DNA from: Clostridia bacterium
GTDB lineage: Bacteria > Bacillota > Clostridia > Oscillospirales > Acutalibacteraceae
Assembly: GCA_017399175.1 (NCBI GenBank)
Contig: JAFQEE010000006.1
Coordinates: 1 to 47,370 of the forward strand
Reading direction: 5' to 3'
Length of the DNA stretch: 47,370 nt
The translations under genes were made by a program, and so were the position numbers. Below are positions 32,848 to 41,579 of this stretch, one piece after another. The notes beneath the pieces are model-generated. The model had not been told where the DNA came from, did not search any database, and saw nothing but the letters and a program-made list of their open reading frames with translations. The stretch's first letter is position 1. Every line of letters begins with the position of its first letter.

Positions 32848-34056
32848 TTATTCCGCAGGGAAGAAAGCCTTGTGAATTGCGCTGACTGCACGGTCAGCAT
32901 CCTCAAGGTTGATAAGAACTGAAATTTTGATTTCGCTTGTAGCAATCATATCGATGTTGATATCTCTTTCATAAAGAGCTTCAAACATCTTTGATGCTGT
33001 ACCCGGATGAGATTCCATACCTGCACCAACGATTGAAATCTTCGCAACAGTTGTATCACAGATAATATCTTCGTCTTCAATATCGAAAACTTTCTTTACA
33101 CATTCAAGAGTTTCGTCTGCGTTACTCTTTGAAACTGTGAATGTAATGTCTTTTGTGCCGTCACGACCAACAGACTGTAAAATAATATCAACATTAATCT
33201 TATGTTTTGCAAGAACATCAAAAAGTTTGAAAGCAACACCTGGAGTGTTTGGGATTTTAGTAACTGAAATTCGTGCTACATCAGTATCTTTTGTAACACC
33301 TCTTATGAGCATTTTTTCCATTTTGGTAACCTCCTTAACGATTGTACCGGGAACTCTCTTAAGACTTGAAAGAACCTCTAATTCAACATTATACTTTTTA
33401 GCCATTTCAACTGAACGATTATTGAGAACCTGTGCACCAAGAGTTGCAAGTTCAAGCATTTCATCATATGTGATTTCCTGAAGCTTCTTTGCATTCTCCA
33501 CTTTTCTTGGGTCAGCAGTATAAACACCTTCAACGTCTGTAAAAATCTGGCAACGGTCAGCACGAAGAGCGGCAGCAATAGCAACAGCACTTGTATCCGA
33601 ACCGCCACGACCGAGAGTTGTAAGGTCATCATATTTATTGATTCCCTGGAAACCTGCAACAACCACAATGTTATGACGGTCAATTTCAGAACGGAGTCTG
33701 TCAGCCTTAACATTTTTAATTCTTGCTGTTCCGTAAGCAGAGCTTGTGTTAAAGCCTGCCTGCCATCCGAGAAGTGAAACTGCAGGACAACCTAATTTTT
33801 CAATGGCCATAGCAAGCAAAGCGATTGAAATCTGTTCACCGGATGCCATAAGCATATCCATTTCTCTTTTTGATGGCTTAGAGTTAATTTCATAAGCCTT
33901 TTCAATTAAATCATCTGTTGTGTCACCCTGTGCTGATACAACTACCACTACATCATTACCTGCACGGTAAGTATCAGTAACAATCTGGGCAACATTCATA
34001 ACTCTTTCGGCGTCACGAACACTTGAACCGCCGAACTTCTGAACTATAAGTCCCAT
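32848..34056 (-). CDS. lysC: Aspartate kinase
   Basis: A 402-residue aspartokinase, the first step of the aspartate pathway to lysine, threonine, methionine and diaminopimelate. Kinase features: VQKFGGSSVRDAERV at the N-terminus, GFQGINKYDDLTTLGRGGSD, and FTDVEGVYTADPR. Two C-terminal ACT domains start near residue 265 (VTKIPNTPGVAFKLFDVLAK; KISIVGAGMESHPGTASKMF), so feedback control by amino acids is expected. The length fits the monofunctional class. ATG 34056 has AGGAGGA upstream. It is 38 bases downstream of hom, which makes a hom-lysC unit. Confidence 0.97.
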   Translation of the reverse strand: MGLIVQKFGGSSVRDAERVMNVAQIVTDTYRAGNDVVVVVSAQGDTTDDLIEKAYEINSKPSKREMDMLMASGEQISIALLAMAIEKLGCPAVSLLGWQAGFNTSSAYGTARIKNVKADRLRSEIDRHNIVVVAGFQGINKYDDLTTLGRGGSDTSAVAIAAALRADRCQIFTDVEGVYTADPRKVENAKKLQEITYDEMLELATLGAQVLNNRSVEMAKKYNVELEVLSSLKRVPGTIVKEVTKMEKMLIRGVTKDTDVARISVTKIPNTPGVAFKLFDVLAKHKINVDIILQSVGRDGTKDITFTVSKSNADETLECVKKVFDIEDEDIICDTTVAKISIVGAGMESHPGTASKMFEALYERDINIDMIATSEIKISVLINLEDADRAVSAIHKAFFPAE

Positions 34057-34094
34057 ATATGTCCTCCTAAAATGGAATAAATACTATTATATAA

Positions 34095-35333
34095 TTAATA
34101 ATCAGTAACTCTTATAAGAGATTTTATGCTGATTGAAGAAATATTGTTAAGTTTCTCTGTAAGTTCACATTCAGTCATTGCAGGTGTAACAAACGCAAGT
34201 TCATTTTCCTTGCAACCGTCAAACGCAAGAACTTCAATCTCACCGATTTCAGCGATAACATCTTCTAAAGCCTTTGCCTTGTCAGCAACTTCTGCACGGA
34301 TATAAAGAGGATTAACTGCTAACTTGTAATCAACAACATAATTTTCCTCTGCATCGTCCCAACCGAAAGGCTTCTTTCTGTCAAGATTTCTTGCACAATC
34401 AATAACATCAGCCACAACTGCTGAAGCAGTAGGAAGCTTACCTGCACCCTTACCATAGAAAACAACATCACCTGTTGCGTTACCACGAACAAGAATAGCA
34501 TTGAAAACATCACTAACTGATGCCAACTGACTACCATTCTTAACGATTGCAGGAGAAACAATAGCGAAAATCTTTCCGTCATCCATTTTCTTTGCACGGC
34601 CAAGAAGTTTAATCACGCCACCGTATGAGCTGATATATGCAACATCATCAAGAGTGATTTTTGTAATTCCTTCTGTATAAACTGAATCAGGGTAAACGTG
34701 TTTTCCAAAACCAAGAGATGCAAGAATACAGATTTTTCTGCAAGCATCGTGACCTTCCACGTCTGCTGTCGGGTCTTTTTCTGCATATCCGTTATCCTGA
34801 GCAAGTTTAAGTGCATCCTCAAAACTCATATTCTTTTCAATCATCATTGTAAGAATAAAGTTTGTTGTACCGTTAAGAATACCTGCTATTTCGTCAATTT
34901 CATTTGCTGCAAGACACTGTGCCATTGGTCGGATAATCGGAATACCGCCACCAACAGATGCCTCGAACAAGAAATTCACATTATTCTCTGACGCATACTG
35001 TAAAAGTTCATAACCTTTTGCTGCAACAAGTTCTTTGTTTGATGTTACAACACTTTTACCAGCCTTAAGGCAAGATGAAACAAACTCATAAGCCGGATGA
35101 AGTCCGCCCATTGTTTCAACAACAACCTTAACATCATCGTCATTAAGAATTATATTAAAATCCTTTATCATTTTATCCTCATGAGGGTCGCCTGGGAAAT
35201 CTCTGAGGTCAAGGATATATTTAACTTCCACTTCATTCTGTGTGCTTCTTTTTACAATACTGTCGTGGTTTTTTGTAATAACTTCCACTACACCTGAACC
35301 GACTGTACCGTACCCCATTACTGCAACATACAT
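34095..35333 (-). CDS. hom: Homoserine dehydrogenase
   Basis: A 412-residue NAD(P)H enzyme that reduces aspartate semialdehyde to homoserine for threonine and methionine. The N-terminal Rossmann loop is VAVMGYGTVGSGVVEV. Central blocks are SNKELVAAKGYELL, EASVGGGIPIIRP, GILNGTTNFIL and the GYAEKDPTADVEGHDACRK signature with catalytic Lys/Asp. A C-terminal ACT-like domain is visible from about residue 330 (LYIRAEVADKAKALEDVIAE). ATG 35333 has AGGAT about 11 bases upstream. It is the first gene of the leftward aspartate-family block and diverges from the AI-2E family gene. Confidence 0.97.
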   Translation of the reverse strand: MYVAVMGYGTVGSGVVEVITKNHDSIVKRSTQNEVEVKYILDLRDFPGDPHEDKMIKDFNIILNDDDVKVVVETMGGLHPAYEFVSSCLKAGKSVVTSNKELVAAKGYELLQYASENNVNFLFEASVGGGIPIIRPMAQCLAANEIDEIAGILNGTTNFILTMMIEKNMSFEDALKLAQDNGYAEKDPTADVEGHDACRKICILASLGFGKHVYPDSVYTEGITKITLDDVAYISSYGGVIKLLGRAKKMDDGKIFAIVSPAIVKNGSQLASVSDVFNAILVRGNATGDVVFYGKGAGKLPTASAVVADVIDCARNLDRKKPFGWDDAEENYVVDYKLAVNPLYIRAEVADKAKALEDVIAEIGEIEVLAFDGCKENELAFVTPAMTECELTEKLNNISSISIKSLIRVTDY

Positions 35334-35514
35334 GAATTTTTCACATCCTAACTAACAGACCTTTTCTCAAAAAAAGGTATAATCAAGCATTATAAAAATA
35401 CTTTTACATATTCTATCACAAAACTTTACTTTAATAAAGGGGTAATATACAATATTTTTATAATAATTTTTCACAATTTTTTAGAAAAATTTACATAAAA
35501 AACATATTTTTTAA

Positions 35515-35543
35515 TTGATACTTAAAGAAAAATAGTTTATTAT
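35515..35543 (+). promoter_or_regulatory. Promoter of the AI-2E family gene
   Basis: TTGATA (35515-35520), 17 bases, TATTAT (35538-35543), 30 bases before ATG 35574. No equally good promoter for hom was found on the other strand of this 240-base divergent gap. Confidence 0.55.
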
Positions 35544-35573
35544 ATAAATACTAAATTATATTGGAGAAAAATT

Positions 35574-36725
35574 ATGACAGGAATTGAAAAGAAAAGACAC
35601 TTTATAATAAACACAGTATATGCGGCAATTATCATTGCCCTCTTTTACCTTTTTTTCAAATATGCTTTGGGTACAGTTTTCCCTATAATCTGTGCTGCCA
35701 TTGTTGCGATGGTGTTACAAAAACCCGTTAATTTTATAAGTCGCACAACACACATAAAAAGGGGATTTGTTTCTGCCGTTTCTGTTCTTTTCAGTTTCTT
35801 TTTCATTGTTGCAATTTTAGGACTTATCCTTGTATGGATTGGTTCCGAATTCAAAGGCTTTTTCCAATATTTTATGGTACAGCTTGAGGACATTCCAGCC
35901 CTTATTGAAAAGGTGAGAGGGTATCTTGCAAATATTCTCACTTTTCTTCCTGAAAAAGCAGAAACAGCTGTTATGAGTTTTATAAACGAAAAAATCAATG
36001 CATTGCTCAATTCAAACAGTGATGCTCCTGTAACCTCACCTGATTTTGATTTTTCTATTCTTTCAACACCACTTTTAAGCATCTGGAACACTGCAAAACA
36101 AATTCCTACCACACTCGTTTCAATTGTTGTTGCGATTGTTGCTTGTTGTTTTATGACCGCTGACTTTGATTCATTAAAAAATCTCGTTTTAGGATTTTTT
36201 AAACCTGAAACACAAAATAAAATTGTCCGTGCAAAAAGACTTCTTTTCCCTTCCCTTGGCAAAATGGTTAAAGCTTATGCGATTATCATCACTATAACAT
36301 TCTGCGAATTATCGTTAGGTTTATCGTTATTAAAACTTCTTAACATCTATGATGGCGGATATATATTTGTTATTTCTGCACTCACAGCAATAATTGACAT
36401 TGTGCCCGTTCTTGGTACAGGTACAGTACTTATACCTTGGGCAATTTATAACTTTATTTCAGGAAATTACTCCCTTGCAATAGGACTTCTTGTGATTTAT
36501 GCTTGTATCACCGTTATAAGACAGGTTATCGAGCCAAAGCTTGTTGCAACACAGTTGGGACTTCCTGCATTCCTTACAATCGTTTCAATGTTCATCGGTT
36601 CACAGATTTTCGGCGTAATCGGAATTTTTATTCTTCCTATTACAATAGTTATGCTCAAACTTCTCAATGATGAAGGAATTATCAACATAACCTATAAGCA
36701 ATCAGAAACGGGGGTTGAAGAATGA
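35574..36725 (+). CDS. AI-2E family transporter
   Basis: A 383-residue polytopic membrane protein of the AI-2E/UPF0118 (YtvI-like) family. Two N-terminal helices (about residues 10-55) and a third (about 65-90) precede a long amphipathic region with coiled character (about 95-150). A cluster of C-terminal helices includes the conserved ALTAIIDIVPVLGTGTVLIP and VIEPKLVATQLGLPAFLTI segments typical of the family. Members move small molecules or ions; some are Na+/H+ antiporters, so the family name does not prove autoinducer transport. ATG follows TTGGAG at 8 bases. The next gene overlaps its stop by four bases (ATGA). Confidence 0.92.
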   Translation: MTGIEKKRHFIINTVYAAIIIALFYLFFKYALGTVFPIICAAIVAMVLQKPVNFISRTTHIKRGFVSAVSVLFSFFFIVAILGLILVWIGSEFKGFFQYFMVQLEDIPALIEKVRGYLANILTFLPEKAETAVMSFINEKINALLNSNSDAPVTSPDFDFSILSTPLLSIWNTAKQIPTTLVSIVVAIVACCFMTADFDSLKNLVLGFFKPETQNKIVRAKRLLFPSLGKMVKAYAIIITITFCELSLGLSLLKLLNIYDGGYIFVISALTAIIDIVPVLGTGTVLIPWAIYNFISGNYSLAIGLLVIYACITVIRQVIEPKLVATQLGLPAFLTIVSMFIGSQIFGVIGIFILPITIVMLKLLNDEGIINITYKQSETGVEE

Positions 36726-37465
36726 TTGATATTCATTCCCATGTTCTGTTCGAAATTGACGATGGTGCTGAAAACTTAAAAACATCACTTCAATTGTGTC
36801 TTGATTCCTATCGCAACGGTTGTGATGACCTTGTTCTCACCCCTCATTTTTTTGAATACGACAACATATCTGATTTCGTGGAAGAAAGAAACGAGAAAAT
36901 AGAGATACTCCGTAATGCGTTATCAGAAAAAAACATACCTTTGCGAGTTCATCCCGGTGCAGAACTTTTTCTAAGCGATGACATTTTCGAGGCAGAAAAC
37001 CTTGATAAACTCACAATCAACGGGTCAAGATATATGCTTTGCGAAATGCCTTTAATTCCCTTTGACACAAGATTTATCACACGATGGTTCGATAATCTTT
37101 TTGACAGAGGATATATCCCTATTCTTGCGCACCCTGAAAGATATTATGAAGTTCACAATGATTATCAGATTCTTGAGGACTTAATCGACAGAGGTGTATT
37201 GTTTCAGGTCAACCTTGACAGCCTTATAGGCTTAAACGGACTTCAACCGCAGATTCTTTCAATAGATTTGGTTGAACAGGGATTTGCTCAATTTATAGCA
37301 AGTGATGCTCACGATACAGAATATCGTCACACTCGTCTTATTGAAAAATTAAACGAACTTCCTGATGAAATCACGGAAGAAATGGTTGAACAATGCCTGA
37401 TTGTAAACCCACAGAAAGTACTTAATAATGAAAAAATAGAAATAAAAATAACCGACGATTTTTAA
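36722..37465 (+). CDS. CpsB/YwqE-type PHP-domain tyrosine phosphatase
   Basis: A 247-residue metal-dependent phosphatase of the PHP superfamily. The N-terminal HSHVLFEIDDGA and LTPHFF motifs, the GAELFL segment, ILAHPERYY and the ASDAHDTEYR motif supply the His/Asp metal ligands of CpsB/YwqE enzymes, which dephosphorylate bacterial tyrosine kinases that control capsule and exopolysaccharide export. No cognate kinase or polysaccharide gene lies nearby, so the partner is elsewhere. It is coupled by ATGA overlap to the AI-2E family gene. The terminator stem starts inside its last codons. Confidence 0.9.
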   Translation: MIDIHSHVLFEIDDGAENLKTSLQLCLDSYRNGCDDLVLTPHFFEYDNISDFVEERNEKIEILRNALSEKNIPLRVHPGAELFLSDDIFEAENLDKLTINGSRYMLCEMPLIPFDTRFITRWFDNLFDRGYIPILAHPERYYEVHNDYQILEDLIDRGVLFQVNLDSLIGLNGLQPQILSIDLVEQGFAQFIASDAHDTEYRHTRLIEKLNELPDEITEEMVEQCLIVNPQKVLNNEKIEIKITDDF

Positions 37466-37486
37466 AGACCGTCGGTTTAATTTTTT
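37450..37486 (+). terminator. Terminator overlapping the phosphatase stop codon
   Basis: AACCGACG (37450-37457) and CGTCGGTT (37470-37477) flank the stop codon and are followed by TAATTTTTTG on the + strand. Confidence 0.7.
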
Positions 37487-37491
37487 GTTGT

Positions 37492-37800
37492 TTATGATGG
37501 AGTAAGACCTGCCGCAACCTGTAAAATCTGTCGTGCGTCAATTGCTGAAACATTGCCCTGTGCGTCCTGATTCATATTCGCACGAAGCATTTGTTTTGCT
37601 GTAAGCTCCTGTGTTCCTGCCACATATTTAAGAACCATAAGGGCATCCACAGCAGAAATCTTACCGTCTGCATTAACGTCGCCTCTTTTACCACCCATTT
37701 TAATTTCTTCCCAAGAAATTTCATCCTCAGCCGCACAAGCAACTACAACGCAAGAAAATGCCATTATAATTGCCAAAAGAACAGAAATGACCTTTTTCAT
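37492..37800 (-). CDS. Minimal secreted dockerin protein
   Basis: A 102-residue protein consisting of a signal peptide (MKKVISVLLAIIMAFSCVVV, cut probably after ACAA) and one type I dockerin with two calcium repeats: GDVNADGKISAVDALMVLKY and MNQDAQGNVSAIDARQILQV. Nothing else is attached apart from about 16 linker residues. ATG 37800 follows AAAGGTT. The promoter TTGACA-17-TTTAAT is at 37838-37866. A free dockerin could occupy cohesins, act as an adaptor, or be a remnant of a larger enzyme; the intact signal peptide, promoter and ribosome site argue against decay. Confidence 0.85.
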   Translation of the reverse strand: MKKVISVLLAIIMAFSCVVVACAAEDEISWEEIKMGGKRGDVNADGKISAVDALMVLKYVAGTQELTAKQMLRANMNQDAQGNVSAIDARQILQVAAGLTPS

Positions 37801-37837
37801 ATTTATCAACCTTTCAGTTAATTATTTTTGTACTTTT

Positions 37838-37866
37838 ATTAAATCATAATATGTATTTTTTGTCAA
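37838..37866 (-). promoter_or_regulatory. Promoter of the minimal dockerin gene
   Basis: On the - strand consensus TTGACA (37861-37866), 17 bases, TTTAAT (37838-37843), about 38 bases before the start codon. Confidence 0.55.
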
Positions 37867-37882
37867 GCAGGTCGACACCGTT

Positions 37883-38782
37883 CTACTTTTTAATTCTGCT
37901 TTTGAAAAATTCTGCAATTTCTTCATTTGCCATATCGCCATATACAGAAAAAGGGTCAACGACGTTGAAAACATGAGTAAGATTTTTACCGTTAAGCTTT
38001 TCTGTAAAATCATGGAAACGGTATTCTGTTCCATTTTTGTCAAAAATTTTCTTTAATTTATATACCTGAGTTCTCAAGAAATCTCCCGTTGCAGTATTTA
38101 TGTAGAATGGCGGAAAATCCTTTGATGCAATTCTGTTAACGTCAAGATATTTTCTGTAAGGACTTTTATGTGACTTTTCACCCAAAAGAATAGGAATATT
38201 CACATTCATTAAAAAGTTAGGGCTTAACAAATCCACAGCAGGGCAAATTGCAGCCACACCACGAAAATCATATCCTATATATTCAACCGAGAAATCCTTT
38301 TGCATATCTTCATTAAGATTTACAGCTGTTGTAACACAAGCGAAATGTCCGCCAGCTGAGTCCCCGGCAAGGAATATATTATCCATATCAGCAGGATATT
38401 GGGATAAGTTTTCACCAAGCCATTTAAGGGCAGCAAAAATATCTCTTATCTGCTCGTCAAAAAGCACACTACCTGCAAGACGATAGTTTATTGAAGCCAC
38501 AAGGAATCCCTTCTGTGCAAGTTTAAGACAGAAATATTTATTGATTTCCTTGTATCCGTACATCCATCCGCCACCGTGAATATCGATTATTACAGGCAAT
38601 TTTTCAGTTGTGCCTTGTGGATAATAAATATCAAGAAGATGACCTTTTTCTCCGTCATCAATATACGGAATATCAAGGATTTGTTCTAATCCTTCGGGTT
38701 CTGTTTGTGATGCAATTCTTTTAGCATCCATTTTCGCAGTGTTTTCCCAGTTTTTTTCAAGAATTGGTTTAAAAATATACAT
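37883..38782 (-). CDS. Alpha/beta hydrolase (esterase/lipase, HSL-like)
   Basis: A 299-residue cytoplasmic serine hydrolase of the hormone-sensitive lipase group. The oxyanion motif HGGGW (IIDIHGGGWMYGYKE, about residue 90) and the nucleophile motif GDSAGGH (about residue 150) are intact. The acid and His fit TATGDFLR and NLTHVFN near the C-terminus. Short-chain acyl esters or acetylated carbohydrates are the usual substrates; the sequence does not tell which. ATG 38782 follows AAGGGG at 7 bases. It lies 29 bases after the TIM-barrel gene, probably as the end of the rny-to-recG run. No clear terminator was seen after it. Confidence 0.88.
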   Translation of the reverse strand: MYIFKPILEKNWENTAKMDAKRIASQTEPEGLEQILDIPYIDDGEKGHLLDIYYPQGTTEKLPVIIDIHGGGWMYGYKEINKYFCLKLAQKGFLVASINYRLAGSVLFDEQIRDIFAALKWLGENLSQYPADMDNIFLAGDSAGGHFACVTTAVNLNEDMQKDFSVEYIGYDFRGVAAICPAVDLLSPNFLMNVNIPILLGEKSHKSPYRKYLDVNRIASKDFPPFYINTATGDFLRTQVYKLKKIFDKNGTEYRFHDFTEKLNGKNLTHVFNVVDPFSVYGDMANEEIAEFFKSRIKK

Positions 38783-38811
38783 ATCAATACCCCTTTTCCC
38801 TTCAATACAAC

Positions 38812-39471
38812 CTACGGATGTGGTTCGCCTTTTCTGTATGCTTCCATAATATCACGGAAAACCTCACCATTTGTAGGTGGTGTCCATGTAATCGCATCTG
38901 CACCCGCATTTATAGTTGCTTTAATTGTTTCTTCTGTTGGTCCGCCTGTTGCCATTATTGGCACATCAGGGAATTTTTCACGAATTTTAGCCACAAGTTC
39001 AGGTGTTTTTGCTGCCGCTGAAACATTTAAAATCTGTGCGCCTGCGTCAAGTCGTGCCCCTATATCATCTTCTTTAACAACGGTTATTACAATAGGCAAG
39101 TCAACAACTTTTGACACTTCACGGATTGAATCATTTGATGTTGGTGCATTAAGAACAACACCTGTTGCACCTTGATATTCAGCGTGTCGTGCAAGGTTAA
39201 TTACACGCTCACCCTTTGTAAGACCTCCGCCAACACCCACAAAAACGGGACAGTCGGCAGCCATCATAACAGCCTGTGTAATAACAGGTTGAGGTGTAAA
39301 AGGATAAACAGCGATAACAGCATCTGCGTTACAGTTACGGATAATACTCACATCTGTTGAAAAAACGATTGATTTTATTCTTCGACCAAAAATTTTAAGA
39401 CCTCTGCAAGTATATATTACCTCGGGAACATCTATTCTGAAATCTCTTAAATAACCCTTTATTTCGTTCAT
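38812..39471 (-). CDS. Putative TIM-barrel phosphate-binding protein
   Basis: A 219-residue protein that I cannot name. It has the look of a small (beta/alpha)8 barrel: alternating strands such as DAVIAVYPFTPQPVIT, DCPVFVGVGGGLTKG, TGVVLNAPTSNDS, LPIVITVVKEDD and QILNVSAAAK. A C-terminal phosphate-binding pattern (PIMATGGPTEETI, then INAGADAITWTPP) resembles KDPG-aldolase and ThiE/HisA-type barrels. No catalytic lysine pattern was certain. ATG 39471 has AGGAGGT at 6 bases. It stands 47 bases after recG and 29 bases before a hydrolase; the neighbours do not reveal a pathway. Confidence 0.75.
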   Translation of the reverse strand: MNEIKGYLRDFRIDVPEVIYTCRGLKIFGRRIKSIVFSTDVSIIRNCNADAVIAVYPFTPQPVITQAVMMAADCPVFVGVGGGLTKGERVINLARHAEYQGATGVVLNAPTSNDSIREVSKVVDLPIVITVVKEDDIGARLDAGAQILNVSAAAKTPELVAKIREKFPDVPIMATGGPTEETIKATINAGADAITWTPPTNGEVFRDIMEAYRKGEPHP

Positions 39472-39518
39472 ATTAAACCTCCTGCCTTTTATTATGTTAT
39501 TATATATTACAAATATTG

Positions 39519-41570
39519 CTAAATTGTGTTTGCAGTATTAGAAACCTGTAAACTATTGATTTTCTTTGATACAAGCCTTGCTATTTGTCGGTTTTCTTGC
39601 TTTTTAAAGCTGTCCGTATCTTCCATAAGTTCTCTTGCAAGTTCCTGTGTCTGCATCAAAATTTTTGTGTCAGTAAGGATGTCTGCAATTCGTAATTTTG
39701 GTAATCCGTGCTGACGAGTACCAAAGAAATCACCGGGACCGCGAAGTTTCAAATCTTCGTCGGCAATCTTAAATCCGTCAGTTGTTTCACACATAATTTT
39801 CATTCGTGCAGTTGCTTCGTCACCTGTTGCATCCGTTACAAGAATACAATGTGACTTTGCTTTTCCTCTACCCACGCGACCACGCAACTGATGAAGCTGT
39901 GACAATCCGAATCGTTCTGCATTTTCAACAACCATTATAACGGCATTTGGCACATCAACACCAACTTCAATAACAACAGTTGAAATGAGAAGCTGTGTTT
40001 CTCCATTTTTAAATTTCATCATTACTTCATCTTTTTTCTTCGGTGTCATTTTTCCGTGAAGCAAATCGAGTTTATATCCGTTAAATGGTGCCTGTGCTTT
40101 TTTATAATATTCTTCTGCGGACATAATGCCTTGCATTAATTCACTTTCTTCCACAAGAGGACAAACGATATATGCCTGATACCCCATATCAAGGTGATTT
40201 CTTATAAACTCAAACATCGAACCTCGTTTTGCTGATTTTACTGCATAGGTATCAATTTTTTGTCTTCCCGGCGGAAGTTCATCAAGAATAGAAACTTTTA
40301 AATCACCGAAAAAGATAAGAGCAAGTGTTCTCGGTATCGGTGTTGCTGACATAACAAACACATGAGGATTTTCACCTTTACTGCAAAGACCTGTTCTCTG
40401 TTTTACGCCAAAACGATGCTGTTCATCGGTTATAACAAGACCTAATCGATCAAACTCCACATCCTCCTGAATAATGGCATGAGTACCGATAATCAAATCA
40501 ATTTCGCCTTTTTTAAGTCGTTCTTTGATTTCCTTTTTGTCCTTTGCTTTTGTGCTTCCTACAAGAAGTTCACATTTAATGCCTGTGTTTTCAAACAGTT
40601 TTTTAAATGTTTCATGATGCTGTACAGCCAACACCTCTGTCGGTGCCATAAGTGCGGATTGCATACCATTTTTTGATGCTGTATAAACGATTGCCGCTGC
40701 AACTGCTGTTTTACCGCTACCAACATCACCCTGTAAAAGTCTGTTCATCTGTTTTCCGCTTTGCATATCAGAGACCGCTTCATTTACTGCTCGTTTCTGT
40801 GCATTTGTTGGCTCAAACGGTAACAATCCAAAGAATTCTTGTGTATATGATTCTTTTACAATATTATTTGTTGTAATTTCAGTATTTTCACTTTTAAGAC
40901 AAAGAAGACTTAACTGCAAAATAAACAATTCATCAAAAATCAGTCTGTCCCTTGCTTTTTGCAAAGCATCATCATCTTTTGGAAAATGAATATCCCTGAT
41001 TGCAGTATCAAGAGAAACAAGGTCGTATCTTTTAATAATATTTTCAGGCAGATACTCCGGTATATTTTCAATACTATTTAAGGCATTCTGTACCGCTGAT
41101 TGCACCATCTTTGATGTAACATTTTTAGTTTGAGGATATATTGGTTTAATATCCACACTCTGATTTGCTTTCATAAACATTGGTGAAACCATTTCTCGAG
41201 CAGAATATTTACCAAGAGTAATTTTACCGAAGAAAAGATATTCCTCACCGCTTTTAAGCATCTTATCAATGTATTTGTTATTAAAAAATGTGACTGCAAC
41301 AACAGAATCCCCATCTGTTACGGTAGCCTTTGCAATAAGCATTCCACCGCGTACACGCTCATTCTTTACAGGGAACATTACAACGCCTTTTATACACACA
41401 TTTTCACCTAAAATACATTGTGATATAGGTACTATTTTGCTCCAATCCTCATAGGCACGAGGATAAAAGCGAAGAAGCTCTCCCACATTAGACACACCAA
41501 CAGAACGAAACGCCGTTGCACGGGATTCGCCGATACCTTTGATGTACTTAATATCATCGGAGAACTTCAT
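39519..41570 (-). CDS. recG: ATP-dependent DNA helicase RecG
   Basis: A 683-residue superfamily 2 helicase that remodels stalled replication forks and branched recombination intermediates. The N-terminal wedge/OB domain (to about 240) opens with KGIGESRATAFRSVGV. Helicase motifs: LLQGDVGSGKTAVAA (Walker A, near residue 280), ITDEQHRFGVKQR (DEQH box), VMSATPIPRTLAL, STVVIEVGVDVPNA and QLRGRVGRGKAKS. The length matches the family. ATG 41570 has AAGGTG at 5 bases. It starts 9 bases after the stop of a solute-binding lipoprotein gene. Confidence 0.97.
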   Translation of the reverse strand: MKFSDDIKYIKGIGESRATAFRSVGVSNVGELLRFYPRAYEDWSKIVPISQCILGENVCIKGVVMFPVKNERVRGGMLIAKATVTDGDSVVAVTFFNNKYIDKMLKSGEEYLFFGKITLGKYSAREMVSPMFMKANQSVDIKPIYPQTKNVTSKMVQSAVQNALNSIENIPEYLPENIIKRYDLVSLDTAIRDIHFPKDDDALQKARDRLIFDELFILQLSLLCLKSENTEITTNNIVKESYTQEFFGLLPFEPTNAQKRAVNEAVSDMQSGKQMNRLLQGDVGSGKTAVAAAIVYTASKNGMQSALMAPTEVLAVQHHETFKKLFENTGIKCELLVGSTKAKDKKEIKERLKKGEIDLIIGTHAIIQEDVEFDRLGLVITDEQHRFGVKQRTGLCSKGENPHVFVMSATPIPRTLALIFFGDLKVSILDELPPGRQKIDTYAVKSAKRGSMFEFIRNHLDMGYQAYIVCPLVEESELMQGIMSAEEYYKKAQAPFNGYKLDLLHGKMTPKKKDEVMMKFKNGETQLLISTVVIEVGVDVPNAVIMVVENAERFGLSQLHQLRGRVGRGKAKSHCILVTDATGDEATARMKIMCETTDGFKIADEDLKLRGPGDFFGTRQHGLPKLRIADILTDTKILMQTQELARELMEDTDSFKKQENRQIARLVSKKINSLQVSNTANTI

Positions 41571-41579
41571 AATTTCACC

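Noticed and set aside
34057-34094. Separate promoter between hom and lysC
   Set aside because: The 38-base gap holds only the lysC ribosome site; co-transcription is more likely.
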